Shown: piece by piece, positions 1-6,252 of the stretch
Position numbering within the stretch: position 1 is the first letter of the stretch
Layout: each line of letters opens with the position of its first letter
NCBI GenBank assembly: GCA_020434375.1
Contig: JAGRAY010000061.1
Span: 1 to 9,596, forward strand
From: Bdellovibrionales bacterium
GTDB lineage: Bacteria; Bdellovibrionota_G; JALEGL01; JAGRAY01
Reading direction: 5' to 3'
Length of the DNA: 9,596 nucleotides
Made by a program: the position numbers and the translations under genes
The notes under the pieces: model-generated
Database searches by the model: none
What the model was told of the DNA's origin: nothing
The model's input: the letters and a program-made list of their open reading frames with translations, nothing else

Positions 1-36
1 AAATTTACTTTGGTGTTTCAACTTACATTTAATTTA

Positions 37-1878
37 CTATAGAAGAAAAGATTTTCGTTTGTCCTGAGTTTGTAGCAACATCAAAGTCGTCAATATGAAA
101 AGAATAAATCCAAGACCAGAATTGGATTCTGACTGACATCCAGTACGAGGAATAACATTGTTAAGATTTTGTCCAGTGCCACCCGCTCCAGAACCAATTG
201 TCAAGGTTACAGTTGCAACATTTGAATCTCCGAGGCCATCGTTCACTTTCCATTTAAAAGTATCAATGCCATTGTATCCGGCAATAGGTGTATAGCTAGC
301 GACACCATTGTTTAGATTAACGCCGCCGCGCTTTGGCATTTCGACAATCGAAATCACATGAGGTCCTGGACCGCCGTCTGGGTCAGTATAAGTTAGTTGA
401 ATATCGAGAGTGTCTCCTGATGCTAAGGCCATCGAATAATCTGACGCCACAGGAAGGATATTGCCATTTCCTTCGCCTCCACCTCCTGAAGGCGTGGGTG
501 TGGGGGTAGGCGCTGCCGGGGGAGGTGTTGATCCTGCTATTTGCACAGCGACTTGGGCTATGCCCTGAACTGTATCGACTAACTGAACTGCAACTGAAAT
601 TTGATTGGCGTTGTCTGTATAAGTTTCACCCTGGCTAAGGACATCAACAATTGTCGATTTGTTGGTTGAATTTGTGATGCGATAAATAATGACTTTGTTT
701 CGATAGGTCGACTTAAGATTGCTATCGAATCCCGTGGAATCTCTAAAGGCCGCATAATAATAACTGCCATCAGTTTTTCGTATTTTTAGGATTTGTGGCT
801 GGTTAGCGCTTGGCATTTTTCTTAGAGCCAAGAGATTTTCCGTCGACGAGGCGGTCAATGTTTTGACTGCACTTGAGTTGTTGTTAAAAGCTTGAAGACT
901 CAGAGCTTTGATGGGGTTGAGGCTAATATTTGCGCCACCATAATTTCCCATCACACAACTATGATCACCGTATTCTAGGCCCGACCCTCCAGAGTGATGA
1001 AGTCCTAGGTTATGTCCTATTTCATGAGCGAGAATGGCAATACGACTCTGAACGGTTGGGCTGTTATCAAAAAGTTCAAGCATGATAGCGTAATTCACAC
1101 CTGGAGGATCCGAAACAGGATTGCCAACGCGGGCAACACCTCCAACCCCACCGCAACCGGCGTTTCCCGGAGGAACAACCACAAACGTATAATAATTGTC
1201 CAAATTTACGGGGTATTGATTTTCAACAGCTTGAGCAGCTTTGTTGGTCCATGTTGCGTAATCACAATTCGATTGAGGAGGTAAATCTAGTGTCACAGGA
1301 AAAATATCGTATCCGCCCGTGTTGTCTAAATCGAAGTTCCATGTGAGATTTCCATTGGTGCCTTCACCATACATTTGAGCCATAACATCAAGTTTTACAG
1401 GCGTTGCTTGTGGCGTAAACTGAGACGGTTTTCCATTAAAAGATACTAAGGCCACTGCCGTGGAGAGTGGGCCAATTGATTGAATACCCACGGGCGAAGG
1501 TGGATTGACGTATTCAATAGATATAACGGCTATGCTATCATCACCTTGCATGGTGCCTCGAACACCGATTTGCGCTCCAGAAACCATATTCTCTGTGATC
1601 TGCTCGGGTTTAAAGTGAAGTCTCACAAGCTTAAAACGTTCTTGCAGAAAATATTCGATTTCACCCTCGTCATTATTAGCCATATCCTTGATTGAAACGC
1701 TGAGCATACCCTCGGCAAGGATTTCATCGGAAGCCAGCTCTGTGATTTTTATGGGATTGTTTTTAAAAGATCCTTGAGTATTTGTGTTGTCGTGGTTTGG
1801 TGAAGCACATGAGACCAATAGTAAGAGAACACTTAAGCACTCTAATATTTGTCTGGGGACTTTTTGATGTTGTTTCAT
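37..1878 (-). CDS. Gametolysin-like (M11) zinc metalloprotease lipoprotein with C-terminal Ig-like domain and membrane tail
   Basis: Secreted zinc endopeptidase, probably acting at the cell surface or on outside proteins. The N-terminus is a lipoprotein signal with lipobox LVSC (Cys24). Residues about 50-125 look like a small beta-rich prodomain-like module. The catalytic site is HEIGHNLGLHH: ligands H285, H289, H295 and catalytic E286. It is followed by the M11-style segment YGDHSCVMG with Met-turn M310. A Pro/Thr/Gly linker (about 448-474) leads to one cadherin/Ig-like module (about 475-566, ending YTP...G.DTFKWKVNDG). The end is unusual: Cys581, a hydrophobic stretch 589-602, then KRK, resembling C-terminal sorting tails. 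The ATG at 1878 has no Shine-Dalgarno; the nearest upstream ATG is out of frame and stops at once. It reads the same way as hpt but lies 226 bp beyond it, so probably has its own promoter. The metzincin call is firm, M11 fairly firm, the substrate unknown. Confidence 0.9.
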   Translation of the reverse strand: MKQHQKVPRQILECLSVLLLLVSCASPNHDNTNTQGSFKNNPIKITELASDEILAEGMLSVSIKDMANNDEGEIEYFLQERFKLVRLHFKPEQITENMVSGAQIGVRGTMQGDDSIAVISIEYVNPPSPVGIQSIGPLSTAVALVSFNGKPSQFTPQATPVKLDVMAQMYGEGTNGNLTWNFDLDNTGGYDIFPVTLDLPPQSNCDYATWTNKAAQAVENQYPVNLDNYYTFVVVPPGNAGCGGVGGVARVGNPVSDPPGVNYAIMLELFDNSPTVQSRIAILAHEIGHNLGLHHSGGSGLEYGDHSCVMGNYGGANISLNPIKALSLQAFNNNSSAVKTLTASSTENLLALRKMPSANQPQILKIRKTDGSYYYAAFRDSTGFDSNLKSTYRNKVIIYRITNSTNKSTIVDVLSQGETYTDNANQISVAVQLVDTVQGIAQVAVQIAGSTPPPAAPTPTPTPSGGGGEGNGNILPVASDYSMALASGDTLDIQLTYTDPDGGPGPHVISIVEMPKRGGVNLNNGVASYTPIAGYNGIDTFKWKVNDGLGDSNVATVTLTIGSGAGGTGQNLNNVIPRTGCQSESNSGLGFILFILTTLMLLQTQDKRKSFLL

Positions 1879-1974
1879 AGCATTATGTAATTCACATCAC
1901 GTGCCATCGATAGAATGCTTAAGATATTGAAATAATAATATATTTAAGTGGCCGATTTTAGGCGGTCCGAAATT

Positions 1975-1986
1975 TTTTCATGAAAA
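1975..1986. repeat. 12-bp perfect palindrome upstream of the M11 protease gene
   Basis: TTTTCATGAAAA is a perfect dyad about 97 bp upstream of the protease start, within a longer imperfect dyad (CCGAAA on one side, CTTTGG on the other). It could be a regulator binding site. Short AT-rich palindromes also arise by chance, and no known operator consensus was recognised. The AT-rich stretch at 1931-1945, between it and the gene, contains TATTAT-like -10 candidates on the minus strand but no convincing -35. Confidence 0.25.
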
Positions 1987-2044
1987 CTTTGGGTTGGATC
2001 GGTTATAAATAAATGTTTAAGGAATCATGTCAGAAATATTTGCC

Positions 2045-2059
2045 AACCGCGAAGCGGTT
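2045..2059 (-). terminator. Second hairpin downstream of hpt (possible transcript end)
   Basis: AACCGC-GAA-GCGGTT forms a 6-bp GC-rich stem with a 3-nt loop (UUC in the minus-strand RNA). It lies 46-60 bp past the hpt stop and after the hairpin at 2070-2092. No U-run follows on either strand, so this is not a canonical intrinsic terminator. It may protect a 3' end or belong to a dispersed palindromic repeat. Confidence 0.35.
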
Positions 2060-2069
2060 TGAGGGATAG

Positions 2070-2092
2070 CTCCATGGACAAAACCCATAGAG
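2070..2092 (-). terminator. First hairpin in the hpt 3' untranslated region
   Basis: In the minus-strand transcript CTCTATGG pairs with CCATGGAG over 8 bp, with one G-U wobble and a 7-nt loop GUUUUGU. In the plus-strand transcript that wobble becomes a C-A mismatch, so the fold favours RNA read in the hpt direction. It begins 12 bases after the hpt stop codon. Without a U-tract it may act as a processing or stability element rather than a terminator. Confidence 0.35.
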
Positions 2093-2104
2093 GGAGCAAC
2101 CCTA

Positions 2105-2632
2105 CTAGCCCCTAGGATTAATTTTTCCCAAATAAGGCAAATTTCGATAATTTTCAGCCATGTCTAAACCATAACCCACGACAAACTGATCATCGATCTC
2201 AAAACCAAGGTAATCGATGGGAACCTGATTTTTGACTTGAGTCGGCTTAAAAAGAAGAGAGCAAAATTTCAAAGACGCCGGATTTCGAAGTTTTAAATTT
2301 TTTAATAAATAGTGAATCGTGGTCCCTGTGTCGACAATATCCTCAATCAAAAGCACATGTTGATTTTCAATGGACAATGAAAGGTCCAGCGTGATTTTTA
2401 CGACTCCAGACGATTCGGTATGGTCTCCGTATGAAGAGGCCCTCAAGAAATCAATTTTTAGGGGTAGGTCAATTTGGCGAACCAGATCAGCAAAAAAAAT
2501 AAATGATCCTTTGAGTACGCCTACGCAAATAAGATGATTGCCTGCAAAGTCTCGAGTAATTTGGTCTCCCAACTCCGATACGCGCTGACGAATCAATTCC
2601 TTGGAAAGATATACTTCGGGCTTTTGATTCAC
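2105..2632 (-). CDS. hpt: Hypoxanthine(-guanine) phosphoribosyltransferase
   Basis: Cytoplasmic purine salvage enzyme: hypoxanthine or guanine plus PRPP gives IMP or GMP plus pyrophosphate. Numbered from the GTG start, the PRPP loop LLIEDIVDTGTT is at about 94-105 (acidic pair E97/D98), LKGSF at about 40-44, RASSYG at 64-69, and the family-typical end RNLPYLGKI. I prefer the GTG at 2632, two bases after the punA stop. From there VNQKPEVYLSKELIRQRVSELG lines up residue for residue with the remembered E. coli Hpt N-terminus (MKHTVEVMIPEAEIKARIAELG) and gives about 175 residues. The upstream ATG at 2662 would add ten residues inside the punA reading region. Neither start has a clear ribosome site, so coupling to punA translation is likely. 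Last gene of deoC-punA-hpt. Confidence 0.93.
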   Translation of the reverse strand: MNQKPEVYLSKELIRQRVSELGDQITRDFAGNHLICVGVLKGSFIFFADLVRQIDLPLKIDFLRASSYGDHTESSGVVKITLDLSLSIENQHVLLIEDIVDTGTTIHYLLKNLKLRNPASLKFCSLLFKPTQVKNQVPIDYLGFEIDDQFVVGYGLDMAENYRNLPYLGKINPRG

Positions 2633-2634
2633 CG

Positions 2635-3474
2635 CTATTCTAGGTCGACAGTTTTGACCCATTCAGAGAGTAATTTGCAAAAACTCTCCTCGGTTGATTG
2701 CGATTGTGTAATTACCTTATCATGATCGATTTTTTTCTGACTGGCTGAAATACCTGAGGCGTAGTTTACAATAAGCGATAAACCCAAAATATTCATGCCC
2801 TGTTGACGAGCGGTAATGACTTCTGGGACAGTTGACATGCCGACCGCATCTGCACCAAGACTTTTAAAAGCTCGAATTTCAGCTGGCGTTTCGTACGAGG
2901 GGCCGGTAACACCTAGGTAAACGCCTTGAGTTGCCTTGAGTCCTTGTTTTTTTGCTAATGCCAAGCCATGGCTTAAAAATTTTTCGTTGTATGCTTCAGT
3001 CATATCAGCAAAGCGGTCACCAAACTCGGTAAGATTGGGACCTCGAAGTGGGTTTCCACCTGTAAAGTTGAGGTGATCTTGAATGAACATAAGAGACCCG
3101 GGCACAAGATCTTCGCGAATGCCGCCGGCCGCGTTGGTGACTACAAGATTTTTAATTTTCCATATGCCGCAAATTCGAACAGGTAACGTCACGATGTCCA
3201 TGTTGTGGCCTTCGTAAAAATGAAAACGACCTGAAAAAACAAGGACCTTACGTTTTCCAAGTGTGCCGTAATAGCATTCACCCTTATGGCCCGCAACGCC
3301 CGGTGGGGGGAAGTGAGGAATGTCCGAATAAATCACACTTTTCGCGTTTTCAAGGCGATTGGTAAAGCCTCCCATACCAGACCCTAAGATAATAGCGCAA
3401 TCGGGAGATTCACTTCCAAATTTTTCTTGCAAGAATTCTAGGTCATGATGAATGTGGTCGAGCGTCATTGTCAT
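2635..3474 (-). CDS. punA: Purine-nucleoside phosphorylase, trimeric class
   Basis: Cleaves inosine/guanosine and their deoxy forms with phosphate to free base and (deoxy)ribose-1-phosphate. At 279 residues it has the usual length of trimeric PNPs. Visible signatures are ILGSGMG (phosphate Ser32), AGHKG (His63), GRFHFYEGH (R83, H85), VTNAAGGI (112-119), TGPSYETPAEIRAF (base-site Glu199), GADAVGMSTVPE (M213, S215) and the purine-binding pair N237 and H251, spaced as in the mammalian enzyme. The start is ATG 3474; a second in-frame Met lies two codons later and neither has a Shine-Dalgarno. It follows deoC after 70 bp and is tightly linked to hpt. The order implies a pathway: PNP makes the base for Hpt and deoxyribose-1-phosphate, which needs a phosphopentomutase (not in this window) before DeoC. 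Confidence 0.95.
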   Translation of the reverse strand: MTMTLDHIHHDLEFLQEKFGSESPDCAIILGSGMGGFTNRLENAKSVIYSDIPHFPPPGVAGHKGECYYGTLGKRKVLVFSGRFHFYEGHNMDIVTLPVRICGIWKIKNLVVTNAAGGIREDLVPGSLMFIQDHLNFTGGNPLRGPNLTEFGDRFADMTEAYNEKFLSHGLALAKKQGLKATQGVYLGVTGPSYETPAEIRAFKSLGADAVGMSTVPEVITARQQGMNILGLSLIVNYASGISASQKKIDHDKVITQSQSTEESFCKLLSEWVKTVDLE

Positions 3475-3544
3475 GGTGATTAAGTTTTGAAGGGGATCGA
3501 CTCTTTCGTCAACTTTTCTTTAATAATAATTGATATGGATATTG

Positions 3545-4279
3545 CTAGCCCAGAATCATCGCTTCTCCAGAGCTGGTTCCAATGCGCGCCGCGCCTGCTT
3601 GAATCATTTTAAGTGCCTCAGAAAAACTGCGAATGCCGCCACTAGCTTTAACACCCATGGACCTGCCCACCACATATGAAAGCAGTGCGACGTCTTCGAC
3701 GGTGGCGCCAGGACCATTAAACCCTGTAGAGGTTTTAATGAAACGAGCTCCAGCCTCTTTTGCGATGATACAAGCGGCGATTTTCTCAGCTTTATTTAAG
3801 ATTCCCGTCTCGAGAATGACTTTGACCGGCTTTTCACCTGCAATATCTACAACGGTTTGAATGTCTTTTAAGGCAAATTCATATTGTTTTGACTTTAAAT
3901 AACCCAGATGAATGACAACATCGATTTCGTGTGCGCCAAGTTCTATAGCCAGTTTTGCTTCTTTGGCTTTTATCTCAGTATGAGGATTTCCACAGGGAAA
4001 ACCAGCGACACTAACGATTTTTGTGGGGTGATCATTCAAGATATCTTTTGCCAAAGGTATCATTGAAGAGGGCACGCACACGGCATAAAAACCATACTGA
4101 ATAGCCATGTGGCAAAGATGCGTGAAGTCGCTTAATTCTGCATCTGGTCGAAGCAAGGTACTTTCGACGGTGGCGGCAAGTGCGCTTTTTGTCATGTCGA
4201 TTGGCTTTTTAGGGATTTCGTAGGAAAATGAAGTATATATATGAAGCGCCTCCCGAACGAGGCTTTGAATATCAATCAC
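3545..4279 (-). CDS. deoC: Deoxyribose-phosphate aldolase
   Basis: Class I aldolase splitting 2-deoxyribose-5-phosphate into acetaldehyde and glyceraldehyde-3-phosphate, the exit from deoxynucleoside breakdown. The TIM-barrel signatures are intact: VSVAGFPCG (89-97), GAHEIDVVIHLG with Asp120, VILETGILN, FIKTSTGF with Schiff-base Lys182, and VKASGGIR with the second active-site Lys211. The usual IDHTLLKPDA segment reads VESTLLRPDA, a noticeable but non-catalytic-Lys change. The open frame begins at GTG 4279 (244 residues). An internal ATG at 4195 (Met29) would give 216 residues, closer to the compact bacterial length, and neither start has a ribosome site. First gene of the salvage operon, divergent from the gene at 4342 with 62 bp between. 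Confidence 0.94.
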   Translation of the reverse strand: MIDIQSLVREALHIYTSFSYEIPKKPIDMTKSALAATVESTLLRPDAELSDFTHLCHMAIQYGFYAVCVPSSMIPLAKDILNDHPTKIVSVAGFPCGNPHTEIKAKEAKLAIELGAHEIDVVIHLGYLKSKQYEFALKDIQTVVDIAGEKPVKVILETGILNKAEKIAACIIAKEAGARFIKTSTGFNGPGATVEDVALLSYVVGRSMGVKASGGIRSFSEALKMIQAGAARIGTSSGEAMILG

Positions 4280-4303
4280 GAGGCATCTGGTTTTTTACCG
4301 GTT

Positions 4304-4333
4304 TTGTGCCGATATTATATAGATCGTTAAAAT
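4304..4333 (+). promoter_or_regulatory. Candidate promoter for the calcium-loop protein gene
   Basis: TTGTGC (4304-4309) and TAAAAT (4328-4333) are 18 bp apart. Only eight bases separate the -10 box from the ATG at 4342, so transcription could start at or next to the start codon, giving a leaderless mRNA. The -35 matches only 3 of 6, so this is tentative. It overlaps the opposing deoC -10 box. Confidence 0.3.
4314..4319 (-). promoter_or_regulatory. Candidate -10 box for the deoC-punA-hpt operon
   Basis: Reading minus, TATAAT is a perfect sigma70-type -10 hexamer 34 bases before the deoC GTG. A transcription start near 4307 would leave a leader of roughly 28 nt. The -35 region at proper spacing is poor, so the call rests mostly on the -10 box and its position in the divergent intergenic gap. 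Confidence 0.4.
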
Positions 4334-4341
4334 AGTTCACG

Positions 4342-5835
4342 ATGAGTTATAAAAAAACGAAAACGATTACTTTATTTTGGATTTCTATCGCATCAGTCCT
4401 ATGGGCGCAAAGTTTTATTGATGGCGAGCCGTCTATTTTCAAACGACAAGATATATCTGTGACGGGTGCTCTTCGTGAACTTTCATTAGAGAAAGTCATT
4501 CCCGGTGGCGGGGATGAGCTTGTCGTTTTGGAAAGAACTGGCAAATATCCTCATTGGCAGGTCGATCTTTCGATATATCGTTTTAGTGATAATAGGGTAA
4601 AACCGCTTAAAAAGCTTAGCATTCCCGCCGATACACTTTTTTACGGATTTATATCTAACACCTCTAAAAATCAATCAGCACTTGTTTTGGTTAGACCCAA
4701 AGAACTCGAGGTTTTATTTTCAAAGGACTCAACTTGGAATGATGTCAAAAATGTAAAAATACCTTTAAGTTCAGGGTTTGAAGTGAATCAAGATGGATTG
4801 GCAAGGCCTATTGATTATCAATTTGAAAATGGTGGCGCGACGTTCTTTGTGCCCGTGAGAACAGGCATTGATGTTTTTAAGCTTAGCGATTCAATGGTAA
4901 CCTTCGACGGTCACTACCAAATTCCTCCAATGGCATATTATCTTTCTTCCTCCGAGAGCATGGCGTTAGATATTCCCTTTTGGGTGCGCGCATCGTTTTG
5001 GTTTCCATCACCTGTTCGCGGGATGCTCAAAAATTCGAACCATGTTCTTTTGTTTCCGTGGATGGACGAAGTTTTTATTCAACCCATAGCTTATAAAGAG
5101 AAATCTAAAAGGTTTGTCTTTCAAAGACTTTCGGAAGACGAGCGTGAAGATGGTCAAACGCAGGTTGTCACACATGCCCTGGACCTCAACGGAGATGGGC
5201 GAACCGATTTCTTGATGAATAAATTTAAAGGTGCGGCAACGTCACTGACAGCTGAAACCACACTGCATTTAACGGCAAATGACGGAAGCATCGATGCTTC
5301 TGGGCTGCGCCTTCAACCAGAAGGCAATCGTGCCGCTGGAGCCGTAGCCATTGATTTAAATCAAGATGGCAAAATGGAACTCGCAGTGGCATCAAGTCAA
5401 TTTAATGCCTGGGCCATTGCCAGAGCCCTTACCCAACGCCAAGTGAAAGTCATGTTTAGCTTTTATTTTTACCATGAGCGTGGATATCAACTAAGCCGTC
5501 CTGATTTTACACGGGAAATTCTCTTTGGTTTTGATCTCTCGGACTTAGATATCGACGGTGTTTTGCCTATTTTAACCGGTGATTTCAACGGGGATGGCTA
5601 CCCCGATGCGCTCTATGCGAGAAATCGCAAACGACTCACCATTTTAATTCAAAAACCAAAGAGTAAAGACGTTTTTCCAGATGTGCCTTCTGGCGAATAT
5701 GATGTTCAGGTGCTTCGCAAAATTCGCATCGGCGATCTCAATGGCGATGGAAAATCCGACATCGTCATGTACGATCGAAAATCCAGGTTCAATAAAAAGT
5801 TTACAGTGTTATTAAATGCGGGAAAGTTCAAATAA
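4342..5835 (+). CDS. Secreted FG-GAP/VCBS-like protein with four calcium-binding loops
   Basis: Function unknown. Residues 1-22 form a Sec signal peptide (KK, then a hydrophobic core ending LWA, cleavage probably before Gln23) with no lipobox Cys, so the product is periplasmic or exported. Four EF-hand-like DxNxDGxxD/E loops appear: D281-D289 (DLNGDGRTD), D338-E346 (DLNQDGKME), D414-D422 (DFNGDGYPD) and D465-D473 (DLNGDGKSD). These are the calcium loops of integrin-alpha-like beta-propeller blades (FG-GAP/VCBS repeats). The first 280 residues lack the motif but alternate short beta-like segments and may form divergent blades, giving a roughly seven-bladed propeller of normal size (inference). 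Such proteins usually bind ligands or surfaces. No Shine-Dalgarno precedes the ATG. bolA follows after 43 bp. Confidence 0.8.
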   Translation: MSYKKTKTITLFWISIASVLWAQSFIDGEPSIFKRQDISVTGALRELSLEKVIPGGGDELVVLERTGKYPHWQVDLSIYRFSDNRVKPLKKLSIPADTLFYGFISNTSKNQSALVLVRPKELEVLFSKDSTWNDVKNVKIPLSSGFEVNQDGLARPIDYQFENGGATFFVPVRTGIDVFKLSDSMVTFDGHYQIPPMAYYLSSSESMALDIPFWVRASFWFPSPVRGMLKNSNHVLLFPWMDEVFIQPIAYKEKSKRFVFQRLSEDEREDGQTQVVTHALDLNGDGRTDFLMNKFKGAATSLTAETTLHLTANDGSIDASGLRLQPEGNRAAGAVAIDLNQDGKMELAVASSQFNAWAIARALTQRQVKVMFSFYFYHERGYQLSRPDFTREILFGFDLSDLDIDGVLPILTGDFNGDGYPDALYARNRKRLTILIQKPKSKDVFPDVPSGEYDVQVLRKIRIGDLNGDGKSDIVMYDRKSRFNKKFTVLLNAGKFK

Positions 5836-5842
5836 GCCGATC

Positions 5843-5871
5843 TTGCACAGATGCACAACTTCGTTTATATC
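5843..5871 (+). promoter_or_regulatory. Weak candidate promoter for bolA
   Basis: TTGCAC (5843-5848) and TATATC (5866-5871) are spaced by 17 bp, and the -10 ends seven bases before the bolA ATG. If real, it would produce a leaderless transcript, which fits the absence of any ribosome site. The match is only 3/6 and 4/6, and read-through from the gene 43 bp upstream is an equally good explanation. Confidence 0.22.
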
Positions 5872-5878
5872 CTGATGC

Positions 5879-6121
5879 ATGATTACGTTAGAAACCATTC
5901 AAAAAACCATTGAATCAAATCTTCCTGGGAGTCAGGTTCAAGTTGTTGATCTTACGGGAACAGGCGATCACATTGAGGTGACAGTGGTTTCAAAAGACTT
6001 TGAAGGCAAAAGCCCACTCGAGCGCCATCGCATGATTTACAATATGTTTGGTGCCGATGTGGGCGGCGCTATTCACGCACTTTCAATCAAAGCACGAACG
6101 CCCGACGCAAAAACACCTTAA
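5879..6121 (+). CDS. bolA: BolA/IbaG-family protein
   Basis: An 80-residue cytoplasmic BolA-type protein. The family is known to pair with monothiol glutaredoxins around a shared [2Fe-2S] cluster and is linked to iron handling, stress and cell shape. Seen here: the N-terminal helix (ITLETIQKTIESNLPGSQV), the beta hairpin with GDHIEVTVVSKDF, the helix segment LERHRMIY and the hallmark IHALSIKARTP. The hairpin position that is Cys in some family members is His48-like here (GDHIEV), so it belongs to the histidine type. Its short form, ending soon after the hallmark, resembles alphaproteobacterial copies. No glutaredoxin gene adjoins it on either side. The ATG at 5879 has no Shine-Dalgarno; an ATG at 5874 is out of frame. 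A promoter is possible at 5843-5871. Confidence 0.92.
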   Translation: MITLETIQKTIESNLPGSQVQVVDLTGTGDHIEVTVVSKDFEGKSPLERHRMIYNMFGADVGGAIHALSIKARTPDAKTP

Positions 6122-6146
6122 ATATTAGAAGCTTATTGATGCATGG

Positions 6147-6173
6147 TTTTAACCTTGCCAAGGCAGGTCAAAA
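6147..6173. repeat. Imperfect dyad between bolA and the lipoprotein pair
   Basis: TTTT-A-ACC-T-TGCC-AA-GGCA-GGT-C-AAAA forms an imperfect inverted repeat with one A/C mismatch and one bulged T. It sits 26-52 bp past the bolA stop and about 80 bp before the next start, just upstream of an AT-rich TATATTAT stretch (6188-6195) that could hold a -10 box. It may be an operator or, with a U-run only on the minus side, a weak hairpin at the bolA transcript end. Confidence 0.35.
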
Positions 6174-6241
6174 TTGATACACCGCATTATATTATGATCT
6201 TGGAGCGTACTTAGGGTTGCCAGCGAGTGACCAAGCAGGTT

Positions 6242-6246
6242 AAAGG
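6242..6246 (+). promoter_or_regulatory. Ribosome binding site supporting the GTG start at 6253
   Basis: AAAGG lies six bases before the GTG codon. This is the only convincing Shine-Dalgarno in the window and decides the GTG as the start, which also places the signal peptide correctly. Confidence 0.6.
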
Positions 6247-6252
6247 TTCAGC

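Noticed and set aside
579..1695. Several open frames inside the M11 protease gene on both strands
   Set aside because: They overlap a gene with recognisable domains, lack family motifs and ribosome sites, and look like random out-of-frame translations.
1898..1903. CACGTG palindrome upstream of the M11 protease gene
   Set aside because: A six-base palindrome is expected by chance, and I know of no matching bacterial operator in this context.
3475..3544. TTGACG on the minus strand between deoC and punA as a separate punA promoter
   Set aside because: No acceptable -10 box lies 16-18 bp downstream; read-through from deoC is simpler.
5873..6145. TGATGCATG occurs just before (5873-5881) and just after (6137-6145) bolA, like flanking direct repeats
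   Set aside because: The 9-mer contains the common palindrome ATGCAT, has no extended match around it, and nothing else suggests that bolA was inserted.
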